From Berkiella sp964606325 (lineage in GTDB: Bacteria; Pseudomonadota; Gammaproteobacteria; Berkiellales; Berkiellaceae), in assembly GCA_964606325.1 (NCBI GenBank), contig CAZSGE010000011.1, positions 13,267 to 77,266 on the forward strand: a DNA stretch of 64,000 bases. Direction: 5' to 3'. Below are positions 53,712 through 62,509 of this stretch, piece by piece. The notes under the pieces were generated by a model. That model was not told the origin of the DNA and ran no database searches. It worked only from the letters and a program-made list of their open reading frames with translations. A program made the position numbers and the translations under genes. Position 1 is the stretch's first letter, and the number at the start of each line of letters is the position of its first letter.

Positions 53712-54530
53712 CTACTCTTGGATATTCAAAATTTTTGGTGTTTCACTTTTGCTTTTAGCTAATTTTGTGCCTAATGTTTTGGTTATATAATCCAAAAATT
53801 CAGGTAAGCGTGAATGTATCTTTTTTTGAATATCAATCGATGCCTCTATTAAGGGGATCTCAAAAACCAGAGTTTGATCACCATCAAAGAAATATTCTTT
53901 GCTCCCATCCCTATATCTAATCTCTTGTACAAAATCAGCTGCATATTTTTTGTATATAATCTGCTTTCTTCTTTTGCTCCAAAGCAATTCATCACACAAA
54001 AATTCCATATCTGATGACCACAAAGCTTCTTGGAGCTCTTCTTTGTCCTCTTCGTCATCGAGATAACGCAAATCTTCGGGAAATGTATCTAGGTCATATG
54101 AACGATCATATTCTAAATTAGCAGCCTCTAAAATAATTTGTAAATTTCTAATATCATCAGTTACACAATCAACCGTAGAAGAACAATGCTTCTTTGCTTT
54201 AATAAAAGTTGCATACGATGAATTCAGGCTTTCATCGCTAAACAAAGAAACATTCTCTTCATTTCGATTGTATTTTAAGCTAGAAAATAACTCAGACCAT
54301 TTGCTAGAATCAAACTTATAATCTCGTTTAACCTCAAAGATTTTGTTTAGATCCATTTTCCATTTTTCCGCTGGCGTTTTGTAAGATGCAACACATGTAT
54401 CCCAGTTTGGGTAACCATGTATTTTAGCAATTGCTTCAAAGGCATGACCTAATTTTAAATCGATTCCCTTTTCCTTAAGATATTTTTTCAATGAATGCGC
54501 TTGCGTTTTAAGAGGTATATTATTGCTCAT
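53712..54530 (-). CDS. Protein of unknown function with glyoxalase-associated N-terminal motif
   Basis: The 272-residue protein begins KTQAHSLKKYLKEKGIDLKL, then GHAFEAIAKIHGYPNWDTCVA. This matches the short helical N-terminal module (A..LR..L...G..hs.ALE..A...GY.dWnt) seen before glyoxalase-like and other domains in island proteins. The remaining 210 residues are acidic and unrecognised (YLDDEEDKEELQEALWSSDMEF begins one such part). It ends 6 bases before the zinc-ribbon protein gene and is probably its operon partner. Confidence 0.7.
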   Translation of the reverse strand: MSNNIPLKTQAHSLKKYLKEKGIDLKLGHAFEAIAKIHGYPNWDTCVASYKTPAEKWKMDLNKIFEVKRDYKFDSSKWSELFSSLKYNRNEENVSLFSDESLNSSYATFIKAKKHCSSTVDCVTDDIRNLQIILEAANLEYDRSYDLDTFPEDLRYLDDEEDKEELQEALWSSDMEFLCDELLWSKRRKQIIYKKYAADFVQEIRYRDGSKEYFFDGDQTLVFEIPLIEASIDIQKKIHSRLPEFLDYITKTLGTKLAKSKSETPKILNIQE

Positions 54531-54605
54531 TAGAGCTCACCTTTTTTGAGTTCATCTGAAGTGTCAAAATAAAGCTTATCTTGACACTTCTGCATTAAGT
54601 TAGCT

Positions 54606-55913
54606 TTAAAATACAACTTCTTCATGATCTTCTTCTAAGAGCTGAATATCTAATCCTTCAATCTCTTGAAACGATTTTCCTGCAATACCTTGCAAATCTC
54701 CGTACATTCCTGCAGTTGCTTCGATAACACCTCTAATCTGTTCGCGTTTTGCCCAAAGGCGAGTCGTGGACTTTCGCTCTTTTTCCAAGTCTTCTTGCAT
54801 ATCCGCAAATTTTTCTACAATCGCTTGAACTCTTTGGCGAAAACGTGTGCCTGTTAAATATTGATAAACCATTTCCATTTTGGTTTGTTGTCCTTCCCCT
54901 GCTAATCGAGCATTAGCCAGCTCAATTAATGATTGACGAAGTGCAATTGCTAAAGGAATAGCGCATTTCTGATTTGTTACCCATATACCCTCTATAAAAG
55001 AAAATGATTCAACTCCTTTTGGCAATACATGAGAAATTATCAGCGCAAAATCAGCTTTTGCAGAACGTTGATCTTCTCTTAATTTTGATAGCCAACCATC
55101 ACTCCAATTTTTAGTTCTCTTCGATTCCCATAGAATTGTTCCACACTCTTTTCCAACTTGATTTATAATTCGTTGAAAAACATCGCCACCAAATTCTCCC
55201 TTTGGTACTGATTCTATTAGATCTTGAGAAAAATTTGAGCGTAAATGATTTTCCAATTCGAGCTCGAATACTTCGCCTTGTAGCTGCTGAGAGCCCTGCT
55301 CAGATCTTTTGCGCAATTCATCAATCTGGCGCTGCATTGACAGGATGGTTTGCTCTTTTTCTGAAACTTTTAATTTAAGCTCTTCTTCTGCACCTTTTTT
55401 TGCTTGCTCACGAACTGTGTCTAAAGCACTGCTAACTCTTTTTTCTATAGTCAAGTCCATTTCGCGTTTTGCATCGTCTAACTCTCGCTCTTTACGGAGT
55501 AATTCAACCTGTGCATTTTGAGCTTCTTCCAGTTTCAAGCTGCGGTCATTAAGTACTTCATTTAACGAAATTATTTCTTTCTCTTTCTGTTCAATGTCAT
55601 TCATTAAGAGAACTTTAGCTTTTTTAGCCTCATCGGCAATAATTTTTTCTTTTTCTATTTTAACCTGTTCATACACTCGTTGATTAATAGCTTGTTCTGC
55701 TTTTACGAGGTCTTTCCTTTTCTCTTGTAATTCCTTTTCTTTTTCTTTCATCTGGCATTCCTTTTCCTCAATGATTTTTTTGAATTTCTGCCCCATTGCA
55801 TCAAATTTTTCCTGATGTTGAGCACGCATAGAATCCAAAAGCGGAGCTGCTAGCGAATCTGAAAGTTTGATGTCATTTTTGCAATTAGGGCAGGTAATTG
55901 TTGGTTCATTCAT
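54606..55913 (-). CDS. DUF2130 domain protein with long coiled coil
   Basis: The 435-residue protein begins with a zinc-ribbon-like CPNCKNDIKLSDSLA. A coiled coil follows over about residues 30-215, with many heptad-like Glu/Lys/Gln. The C-terminal DUF2130 domain has LENHLRSNFSQDLIESVPKG, GTILWESKRTKNWSDGWLSK and ADFALIISHVLPKG, which together look like a nuclease-fold E-x-K and D arrangement. The family occurs in prophages and islands. The open frame begins with GTG at 55928; the ATG at 55913 matches the family start (MNEPTITCPNC). Confidence 0.88.
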   Translation of the reverse strand: MNEPTITCPNCKNDIKLSDSLAAPLLDSMRAQHQEKFDAMGQKFKKIIEEKECQMKEKEKELQEKRKDLVKAEQAINQRVYEQVKIEKEKIIADEAKKAKVLLMNDIEQKEKEIISLNEVLNDRSLKLEEAQNAQVELLRKERELDDAKREMDLTIEKRVSSALDTVREQAKKGAEEELKLKVSEKEQTILSMQRQIDELRKRSEQGSQQLQGEVFELELENHLRSNFSQDLIESVPKGEFGGDVFQRIINQVGKECGTILWESKRTKNWSDGWLSKLREDQRSAKADFALIISHVLPKGVESFSFIEGIWVTNQKCAIPLAIALRQSLIELANARLAGEGQQTKMEMVYQYLTGTRFRQRVQAIVEKFADMQEDLEKERKSTTRLWAKREQIRGVIEATAGMYGDLQGIAGKSFQEIEGLDIQLLEEDHEEVVF

Positions 55914-55928
55914 ATCAATACTACTCAC

Positions 55929-56463
55929 AATGATTAAGTTATGTTCAAGTTAAAACATGCAAACGAATGCCTTAGCGTGGAAGAGACGCTTTGACATCTG
56001 CAAGTTAAATTATTGTTTTAAGTTAATTGTCAGCGTAACAGCGCAAAATTAAAGCTGTTCACCAAGTCGATATAACAAAAAATGAATTTAGAGGTATTTG
56101 ATGAAAAAAGGCATAACCTTTTAACAGGAGTGATGATGTGCATAATACAATTCCTTTCATTATCGGGCGTTCTTATTCTCCCCTGCTGCACTAGAAAATA
56201 ATCAATACCCATATAATTTGGAACTATTGCTTATGTTCTTAAATGAATAAGCTATTTACCATACCTTTTTAGGTTGCAGCTGACAGGCTAGCTCAAGCCA
56301 GCGCGAATTGTATTTAATAACCGATTTGGTTGTCAACAGGCCACTTTTGCACTTCTAGAACTCAACAGGACAATCAGATAAACTCAAAAAGTTGTATATA
56401 CTCCTAACCACTAGGTTTTATCGTCTGCTTTCTTTATTAAAACATTTATATTTAAATACTACT
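55929..56463. other. Non-coding stretch with one very short peptide frame
   Basis: These 535 bases contain no recognisable gene. A 22-codon plus-strand frame at 56133-56201 starts with two ATG codons after CAGGAG and encodes a hydrophobic peptide (MMCIIQFLSLSGVLILPCC). It could be a small membrane peptide but has no other support. The rest shows nothing I can name. Confidence 0.4.
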
Positions 56464-56991
56464 TCATTGACAATAATAGGATGGCTTTTCTAACTCTTTT
56501 TTACATTCTTCAATTTTTTTGTCTAATTTGCTTGTAAAATCAGATGGGTGACCAAAAGCTCCTTTAGATTTCCACCATTGATAGCCTTCAAGTAATAATG
56601 GGTATTCCCGCAAGTTTATTAAAGCTGCCCCCTTGCACCCCTTTTCTCCATGAATCAATTCTGACCACATTTCTTTTGGGATCATACCTTCTTTATAAAA
56701 ATAATATTCTTGAGCATACAAATTAAAATAACGTCTAACCCAGGCTTTATCGTCGTTTTCTAAAGCATTCCACTTTACACCTTTAGTATCAGAGCACTTT
56801 TTTAATTCATCTGGCATATTTACATACCAATCATCATAGATTTTGTTAAACATGGCATAATTTTCGAATCTTTTTAGCTTATTTGACTGATGTAGCTGAT
56901 ATATTACAAAAAACAACCCTAGTACACCAACAACAGCAGAAACCACTGACGTAACAATAATTGTTTTTTCACCTTTACTATATTCAGACAT
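56464..56991 (-). CDS. Single-pass membrane protein of unknown function
   Basis: The 175-residue protein has one N-terminal membrane segment at about 10-32 (IIVTSVVSAVVGVLGLFFVI), followed by a cytoplasmic or periplasmic helical domain rich in Trp and Tyr (FNKIYDDWYVNMPDELKKC, RRYFNLYAQEYYFYKEGMI, YQWWKSKGAF). This layout resembles the DUF4760-type membrane-anchored island proteins, but the match is only in layout. It lies 34 bases after the gene at 57026 and is probably co-transcribed with it. Confidence 0.65.
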   Translation of the reverse strand: MSEYSKGEKTIIVTSVVSAVVGVLGLFFVIYQLHQSNKLKRFENYAMFNKIYDDWYVNMPDELKKCSDTKGVKWNALENDDKAWVRRYFNLYAQEYYFYKEGMIPKEMWSELIHGEKGCKGAALINLREYPLLLEGYQWWKSKGAFGHPSDFTSKLDKKIEECKKELEKPSYYCQ

Positions 56992-57025
56992 CGTGTTTAT
57001 TCCTTAAATAATCATATTCACTACT

Positions 57026-57910
57026 CTAATCAAATTTTTTTTCATCTTTTCGAGAACTCTGGATCAATTTTTCCAAATCTTCTTGATTAAGTGATGGTCT
57101 CTTTATTGCAATACTTGCATCAATATTCTTAATCAACTTTATTATCCATTGAATAAGCGTGAATAGATCATCAAAAGAGATATTAATCACTTCTCCTTCT
57201 TGCAGTTTTTTTTCGTAGAACTCAATAACTGGAATTATTTCTTTATTATCCATAGTTTCGATATTTGAATTTTGATCCAGTGCACTTCCTTCTCCAAGAG
57301 TATGATCTAATAAGATAAACTTGAATGTAGGAAAGAGAACATTGAATTCGACAGTATCATTGCGATATGAAATAGGATTAACATGGCCATGCCAATGTTC
57401 AATCGCATTTCTCGAGTTATATAAATTTAAAAACGTATTTTTATCTTCTTCTGAAATATACTTTAATTCGACCATATGCTTTAGCTTATTACTTAGCATA
57501 GTTAATTTTCTTTTTTCCATAAAAGCATCACGCATGACCTTCTCTATTTCATCAGAACTAGCATCCTTATTTATAAGAGCTGAGCTCCCATTTTCGAGAC
57601 CTAACAAAAATTCTTCCATATGCAGAATTTCATCCATGTAATTAACAAAAATGCTGATTATTTCGTTATATATTTGATTGCAACCCCATTGCGCAAAATC
57701 AAGTCCAATCTGATTAAAAGTTTCTTCATCAATGTGAGAAAATTTCATTATTAGTGGAATCCGATTAATACTATTAACAACTGATGAGTTTTCAAAATCA
57801 GAAAAGGTATAATTAATATTTTGCAAATACCGTATAAAAAATGAAAGATTATCTATTCTTTGAATACAACGACTTGCCATCTCACCAGGTTTAAAATATA
57901 TCAATTTCAT
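57026..57910 (-). CDS. Helical protein of unknown function
   Basis: The 294-residue protein is not recognised. It is mainly alpha-helical and soluble, with a conserved-looking SRNAIEHWHGHVNPISYRN near residue 165-185, which recalls the NxxxH...H patterns of HEPN-like domains but is not a clear Rx4-6H motif. The C-terminal part contains VINISFDDLFTLIQWIIKLIKNI. It is paired with the membrane protein gene downstream. A two-gene unit of unknown role is the most that can be said. Confidence 0.6.
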   Translation of the reverse strand: MKLIYFKPGEMASRCIQRIDNLSFFIRYLQNINYTFSDFENSSVVNSINRIPLIMKFSHIDEETFNQIGLDFAQWGCNQIYNEIISIFVNYMDEILHMEEFLLGLENGSSALINKDASSDEIEKVMRDAFMEKRKLTMLSNKLKHMVELKYISEEDKNTFLNLYNSRNAIEHWHGHVNPISYRNDTVEFNVLFPTFKFILLDHTLGEGSALDQNSNIETMDNKEIIPVIEFYEKKLQEGEVINISFDDLFTLIQWIIKLIKNIDASIAIKRPSLNQEDLEKLIQSSRKDEKKFD

Positions 57911-57960
57911 AAATTTATCATTTCAAAAGGTGAGGCTTATCACCACGAATTAGCTAAATG

Positions 57961-58080
57961 CTATTTCTTTTCTACGGTAATCGTTTCAACGACTGCCGTA
58001 GCTTTTCGGCGTTGAGCTTCGCTGACAGAAATGAATCTACCAGTTTTAGCATCTCTTCCGACCTTAAAAGAATAACTCAT
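57961..58080 (-). CDS. Very small basic protein (39 residues)
   Basis: The ATG at 58080 is preceded by GGAGA and opens a 39-codon frame: MSYSFKVGRDAKTGRFISV, then SEAQRRKATAVVETITVEKK. The block YKVGRDAKTGRFISVxxA recurs in small proteins of proteobacterial mobile elements, so I think this is a real gene. Its function is not known. It lies just upstream of the 57026 gene on the same strand. Confidence 0.6.
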   Translation of the reverse strand: MSYSFKVGRDAKTGRFISVSEAQRRKATAVVETITVEKK

Positions 58081-58294
58081 TAGAGTTCTCCTCTTTAGTT
58101 TGCTGAGTTAAAGCCCAGCTCTCGATAGCACGTATATGCAACTATCTGCATCGTCTAGTTGCTTTATTGCATACGAGATAAGGCAATAAGCCTCATTTAG
58201 ATTATAGGCTTGGTAGGATGAAAGCTTGGTTTTATCTAATTCCACTTAGAAATCTGCCGAAAATACATATATCTGTAACGTCTGAGGAATTGAT

Positions 58295-58546
58295 ATGGGC
58301 GGCAAAGACAAAGATCGTACTGTGTATAAAAATTCAGATGGAAATTGGATTAATAAGAGAAATGATGCCTCAAGAGCTTCTTCGATACACAAAACCCAGA
58401 AAGAAGCTGAAAAGGCAGCAAAGCAAATGCTGCAAAACCAAGGAGGCGGTGAGCTAACAATTAAAGGGATTGATGGCAAAATTCGCAGCAAAGATACTAT
58501 ACCTCCTGGCAACGATCCTAATCCACCCAAAGACAAAGAACATTAA
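58295..58546 (+). CDS. DUF2188 small protein
   Basis: The 83-residue protein carries the DUF2188 pattern: TVYKNSDGNWINKRNDASRA, TQKEAEKAAKQMLQNQGGGE and LTIKGIDGKIRSKDTI, with the conserved W/R and the alternating A-EA-A helix. It is followed by a Pro-rich charged tail. The family is common on islands and plasmids with no known role. The start ATG has TGAGGA upstream. It is the last gene before the putative right end of the tRNA-Asn block. Confidence 0.85.
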   Translation: MGGKDKDRTVYKNSDGNWINKRNDASRASSIHKTQKEAEKAAKQMLQNQGGGELTIKGIDGKIRSKDTIPPGNDPNPPKDKEH

Positions 58547-58705
58547 TACTCAATGTTATAAATCTTGTACTTAGGTGGTTTAGCCACTTTAGGTGCCACA
58601 CCTTCAATATGCAGCTAAGAAGTCTTCAAAACATGCTGCATCTTTACAAATCATCTGGATTTCATTCGAGGGTGTTAGAAAAAAAGTTCTAAGATCGTCT
58701 ACGAT

Positions 58706-58747
58706 GGGGAGCCATATCCCAAAGGGCCTTTTCTAAGGCCCTTTTTT
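58706..58747 (+). terminator. Diverged tRNA-Asn 3'-end copy with strong terminator (putative right end of the block)
   Basis: GGGGAGCCATAT at 58706-58717 equals the end of tRNA-Asn plus the next bases (47331-47342), and CGTCT precedes it in both places. It is followed by a terminator of the same design as that of the tRNA: a 10-bp stem AAAGGGCCTT (58721-58730)/AAGGCCCTTT (58735-58744) and a T-run. Confidence 0.6.
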
Positions 58748-58797
58748 ATTTCTAGTTACCTTCAAAAAATTAAGCAAACTTACTTATGGGGTCAGCC

Positions 58798-59053
58798 CCT
58801 GATCTATCCCCATAACTTTTTCGTCGTCATTGCGAGCAAAAGACGCAGAAAAGAGGTGGTAAAAGTGATAAACGAGAACGTCTTTTGTGTGGCAATCCAT
58901 CTGAAAATCCCATTTACGTCGCTTGTTTAAGAGAGATTCTCAGATGGATTGCTTCGCAACGCCGTGATTTTTTTGATATTTTTCAGTCTCTTATAGACGG
59001 CTTTTGCTCGCAATGACGCCGAGCTTTTCCTAAAACTTGTGGGGATTCATCAG
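58798..59053. repeat. MITE-like element with long imperfect terminal inverted repeats
   Basis: The arms 58798-58845 and 58998-59053 are inverted copies. Their inner part is an exact 18-bp repeat, CGTCATTGCGAGCAAAAG at 58825-58842 and its complement at 59001-59018. The outer parts (CTGATCTATCCCC against CTGATGAATCCCC) are similar but diverged. About 150 bases without an open frame lie between them. This is the structure of a non-autonomous miniature element or of a dispersed palindromic repeat. Confidence 0.65.
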
Positions 59054-59093
59054 GGTCAGCCCCCCAAGTTTACCAACTCAGAGTTCTGGCCCC
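59053..59093. repeat. Palindromic repeat, copy 1
   Basis: This 41-base stretch (with CCCCAAGTTT and CAACTCAG) resembles 63696-63737, which holds the same blocks inside a perfect hairpin. The two copies flank the four-gene cluster 59105-63670. Confidence 0.5.
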
Positions 59094-59104
59094 GCCTATT
59101 TTTT

Positions 59105-59485
59105 TTAGGCAAAATAATATAAACAAAAGGAAAAAATAGAAGTAGAGAAAAAAGTAAGCATGGTTATAATATTAGCGCTAGTTTCACGAATATTGGTTGA
59201 AAATAACTTATCAATCAGCCATTTCACATAAGAGTTTGTATACATAATAACATTCGAACTTCTTTTTAACCTCCATTGTAGATCTGTAATTAAACAATAA
59301 CCCCACCCCTTGATGAATCCTAAACCAAACCAGGAAAATAATATAAGTAATTGCAATATCAAATGAGGGAGTCGAGTTTGATCTAACAACCAACCAAACA
59401 TGCTAAACAAGATAATAAAAAGGTGGGTAATATGTAACACTATATTCCCTAAAGTAAAATAAGTTTTTTTAGCAAAGTTGTTCAT
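59105..59485 (-). CDS. DUF2784-like small membrane protein
   Basis: The protein of about 126 residues has four hydrophobic segments (IVLHITHLFIILFSMFGWLL, LILQLLILFSWFGLGFI, then MLTFFSTSIFSFCLYYF) and the DUF2784-type central motif GWGYCLITDLQWRL. It is predicted in the inner membrane; the function is unknown. The frame is open to an ATG at 59512, but the ATG at 59485 (MNNFAKKTYF) overlaps the preceding aminotransferase gene by only 17 bases. It is probably in the same operon. Confidence 0.65.
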   Translation of the reverse strand: MNNFAKKTYFTLGNIVLHITHLFIILFSMFGWLLDQTRLPHLILQLLILFSWFGLGFIKGWGYCLITDLQWRLKRSSNVIMYTNSYVKWLIDKLFSTNIRETSANIITMLTFFSTSIFSFCLYYFA

Positions 59486-60734
59486 TGGCAAGTATCGCAT
59501 CAGATTGTTCAATCACTTTTGTAAACGCTAAAACATATTGATCTAAAATTTCTTTATCTGCAGTGGGAAATGAAGGTAGCTTTAATAAACCTTGGTTTCC
59601 TTCTACGGTCGGTAATGAGATCTTAGAATAATCAGGGAGCAATTCATCGGGAAGAGAACTTCGCAAGATTTTTTTATAATGTCCTTCTACAAAAAAGGGT
59701 TGTTGATGTAGAAGTAAATAACGGGGAACACCCACGTCACAACCTTCAGCTTGCAATGCTTTAACCAATAATTCCAAAGGTAATTTGCCTGGCATTATTT
59801 TATAACGAATAATGTATTCGAAATAAACCCTTTGAATATGGGTAGGAGCAAGAAAAGTCTCAAAGCCTAGCTTTTCTAAATGCTTGGAAAGATATATTAA
59901 ATTCTCATTTCGACGTTGGTTATTTTTATCTAATTTTTTAAGTTGGACTTTTGCAATAGCGGCACAAAGTGGTGCAATTCTTGTTTTGATACCAAAACTT
60001 GTGACGGCAAATCGTCTGGCAGGGGTATTTAACTCTATAATACGGGTGATATCGCCTAAGGTTACAGCTCGCTCATAATACTCATATTCTTTGGTAAGAA
60101 AAATCCCACCTTCACCCCCGGGAGCAAGTTTATCACCTTGTAAGCTAAACACGCAGATATCTCCAAGGGTACCGCATTTCTTATCGCGCCAAACGGCACC
60201 ATGGGCATGAGAAGCATCTTCAATGATTTTTAAATTGTTTTTCTTGGCAATTGCATATATTTCTGTCATTTTGCAAGGCATACCCCATAAATGCACAATG
60301 ACAATTGCTTTTGTTTTCGTTGTGATTAATTTTTCAATTGAGGAAGGATCAATTCCTAATCTTTCAGATTCGCTATCACAAAATTTTGGAACCAGCCCTA
60401 CCCACAACATAGGGGATACCGAAGCCCAAAATGTTGCAGAAGGTACAATAATTTCATCGCCAGGCGATAGATTAAGAGCGTAAAATGCTGCTAGCAGCGC
60501 AGCGGTACCATTATTGTGAGCTAATACATAGGGAGCACCAGTATATTCTTGATAAGCTTGTTCTAGCTCTCTAATAACAGGATGAGTGGAGATATTCCCA
60601 TCACGCATAACCCGTAACACTTCATTCTCATCATCAGCGGTTAATAGAGGCCATTTATTTCCTTTATCACCAAAAGCGGAAACCGCGGGTGTCCCTCCTA
60701 AGATAGCAGGCTTAATTGATTGTGTTTTAAACAT
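59469..60734 (-). CDS. DegT/DnrJ/EryC1/StrS-family PLP aminotransferase
   Basis: The 421-residue PLP enzyme belongs to the sugar-aminotransferase family. Its motifs are HNNGTAALLAAFYAL, the DEIIVPSATFWASV cofactor pocket, EDASHAHGA, and GDKLAPGGEGG, where the lysine would form the Schiff base. Members transfer amino groups to keto-sugars or, in some clades, to cyclitols. No sugar-modifying partner is next to it; the neighbours are FAD enzymes. It lies 14 bases after the FAD oxidase gene and is probably in one operon with it. Confidence 0.9.
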   Translation of the reverse strand: MFKTQSIKPAILGGTPAVSAFGDKGNKWPLLTADDENEVLRVMRDGNISTHPVIRELEQAYQEYTGAPYVLAHNNGTAALLAAFYALNLSPGDEIIVPSATFWASVSPMLWVGLVPKFCDSESERLGIDPSSIEKLITTKTKAIVIVHLWGMPCKMTEIYAIAKKNNLKIIEDASHAHGAVWRDKKCGTLGDICVFSLQGDKLAPGGEGGIFLTKEYEYYERAVTLGDITRIIELNTPARRFAVTSFGIKTRIAPLCAAIAKVQLKKLDKNNQRRNENLIYLSKHLEKLGFETFLAPTHIQRVYFEYIIRYKIMPGKLPLELLVKALQAEGCDVGVPRYLLLHQQPFFVEGHYKKILRSSLPDELLPDYSKISLPTVEGNQGLLKLPSFPTADKEILDQYVLAFTKVIEQSDAILANEQLC

Positions 60735-60748
60735 AGATAAAATTATTC

Positions 60749-62227
60749 CTATTTTTTCAATGATGCCTGATAAAATTCAAAATGCTGTTGACCTAGCGTG
60801 GTGTTATCTAAACAAAGTGTTAAACAGGTCTTTTTTATGAAATCCGTAAATTGATTATCTAGGCCAAATCCATTGTTTTCAATCCATTGAGATATGTTAG
60901 TTCTTCGGCGCAAATAGTCATCCAGTGTGAAACAAAATTGGTTTTCCATACACCATTTTGCATCTGAAATTGAAAAGTTGAATTCTGGAATTTTCACTTT
61001 TGGTGTTTTGTCGAAAGTAAGCGCATTATTACAAGGTTTTAAAGTAGGTTTTAAGTGTTTAATAAGCGCCTTGATAGCTTGTTGAGAAACGATGGTGCAA
61101 CCACTGAGTTTGCCCCCATATATACTCATCCAGGGAAGAGTGGCGTCAACGTGGATACGATGCATACGCGAAATTTTCAAAGAATAAAGATTATCGATAT
61201 TTTCACTTTTTTTGATGACTAAAGGTCTTATACCACATCGAGTAGAAACAATTTTATCTTGGGTGATAAGCTTATTGGGTAATTCGCGTCCTTTTTCAAG
61301 TAAAAAAGAGATGTCTTGCTCATTCACAGTAAAGCCATCCTCAATTGAATCGCTTATTGTTTCAGTGGGACCCCATAATGCTACAGGTCCCCATGGGACG
61401 TAGGTTAATACATCTTGATGTTGCCCCATTTCATAAATATAAGCTTTGTTGTCATGAGAATCATTTATTAAATTTAGGTATACACCTTTGCTAAATATGT
61501 GTTTGTACGGTGTTGAAATATCAAACTTATCATTTACTTGATCTGCCCAGATACCACTAGCATTGATAATCCATTTTGCTCTGATCGTGTGCTCTTTATT
61601 GTATAATGTATCAAGACCTTCTAAATGCCAAAGCTTGTCATGACTATTATACCTCCCCCGCTTTATCTCAAAATAGTTCATACACAAATTCTCATTCTGG
61701 GGAAGTAGACCTAACCAGGTTAAAGCGAAATGAGCATCTGACTGTAAAAGTTGACCTTCTTCAAAAGAAATTGTTTTCTGATTATTTTCGATTGTTGTAA
61801 TTTGTGGGCGTTGTCTTTTAAATTGGCTGAACATCCAATATAAATATAATCCAAGATAATCAAGAAATTTATTCCTAGAGCTACTTTTAGATCGAATAAA
61901 ATGAAATTTCCTTGGAATAATTTGTTCAGGAAATTGTTTTATAAGATGATCGCGAGCCTTTGAAAATTGATATACTGCTCTTAGATCAAAATTCTGCAAA
62001 TAAAGCAATCCGCCCCAAATCATCATACCAGAATTTTGAGTTGTCCCTGAGCCAAAATCATTTTTGTCTAGGATCGCGGTTCTATAACCTTTTTGTTTTA
62101 AGTGATGATATAAGCAGGTTCCATTGATTCCTCCACCAATAATAACCACATCAAAGATGGAATCAGTTAATTTTCTAATTTGTTCTGATCGAACAGGATG
62201 GTGCTCAGGTAGAGGTGGATATTGCAT
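60749..62227 (-). CDS. FAD-dependent oxidoreductase, GlpD/DAO-like
   Basis: The 492-residue protein resembles glycerol-3-phosphate dehydrogenase and related D-amino-acid-oxidase-fold enzymes. The FAD motif VVIIGGGINGTCLYHHL is near residue 28, followed by ILDKNDFGSGTTQNSGMMIWGGLLYL (starting ILDKNDFGSGTT), the classic GlpD SSRxxH-like region in altered form. The C-terminal GIRPL and YGGKLSGC patterns also fit. The substrate is not certain. It is the first of two genes that share a strand with the aminotransferase. Confidence 0.85.
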   Translation of the reverse strand: MQYPPLPEHHPVRSEQIRKLTDSIFDVVIIGGGINGTCLYHHLKQKGYRTAILDKNDFGSGTTQNSGMMIWGGLLYLQNFDLRAVYQFSKARDHLIKQFPEQIIPRKFHFIRSKSSSRNKFLDYLGLYLYWMFSQFKRQRPQITTIENNQKTISFEEGQLLQSDAHFALTWLGLLPQNENLCMNYFEIKRGRYNSHDKLWHLEGLDTLYNKEHTIRAKWIINASGIWADQVNDKFDISTPYKHIFSKGVYLNLINDSHDNKAYIYEMGQHQDVLTYVPWGPVALWGPTETISDSIEDGFTVNEQDISFLLEKGRELPNKLITQDKIVSTRCGIRPLVIKKSENIDNLYSLKISRMHRIHVDATLPWMSIYGGKLSGCTIVSQQAIKALIKHLKPTLKPCNNALTFDKTPKVKIPEFNFSISDAKWCMENQFCFTLDDYLRRRTNISQWIENNGFGLDNQFTDFIKKTCLTLCLDNTTLGQQHFEFYQASLKK

Positions 62228-62509
62228 AACTTAGTATTAAATAAACTATTTATATTCATTTATATACGTATCCTCAGCAAATATCAAAATTCCCCGACAA
62301 CTAACTATTTCTAAAAGATAAAGGGGGCCTTATTCACTGCAAGCTTTCGGCTCTCATAAGAAAGGTATAGGTAAGAGGTTGGCCAGTTTTTAATCGTTTC
62401 TAGGATCTCAACCCGAAAAACTCGAAAATCGCCCCACTCGGAGAGCCATTTAAGATAAAGCCAACTTACAATCTCATTTTAACCTTTAAAAATATTATTA
62501 CCTCAAGTA

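Noticed and set aside
56030..56212. 60-codon minus-strand open frame
   Set aside because: No recognisable pattern and no ribosome-binding site; it lies in a gene-free AT-rich stretch.
58218..58457. 79-codon plus-strand frame overlapping the DUF2188 gene
   Set aside because: It overlaps the recognised DUF2188 frame almost fully and has no family pattern, so it is a shadow.
62228..62509. Possible tRNA-like or att-like sequence between the FAD genes (CTCGGAGAGCCAT near 62440)
   Set aside because: Only a few bases resemble a tRNA 3' end, no cloverleaf can be drawn, and no partner repeat is present.
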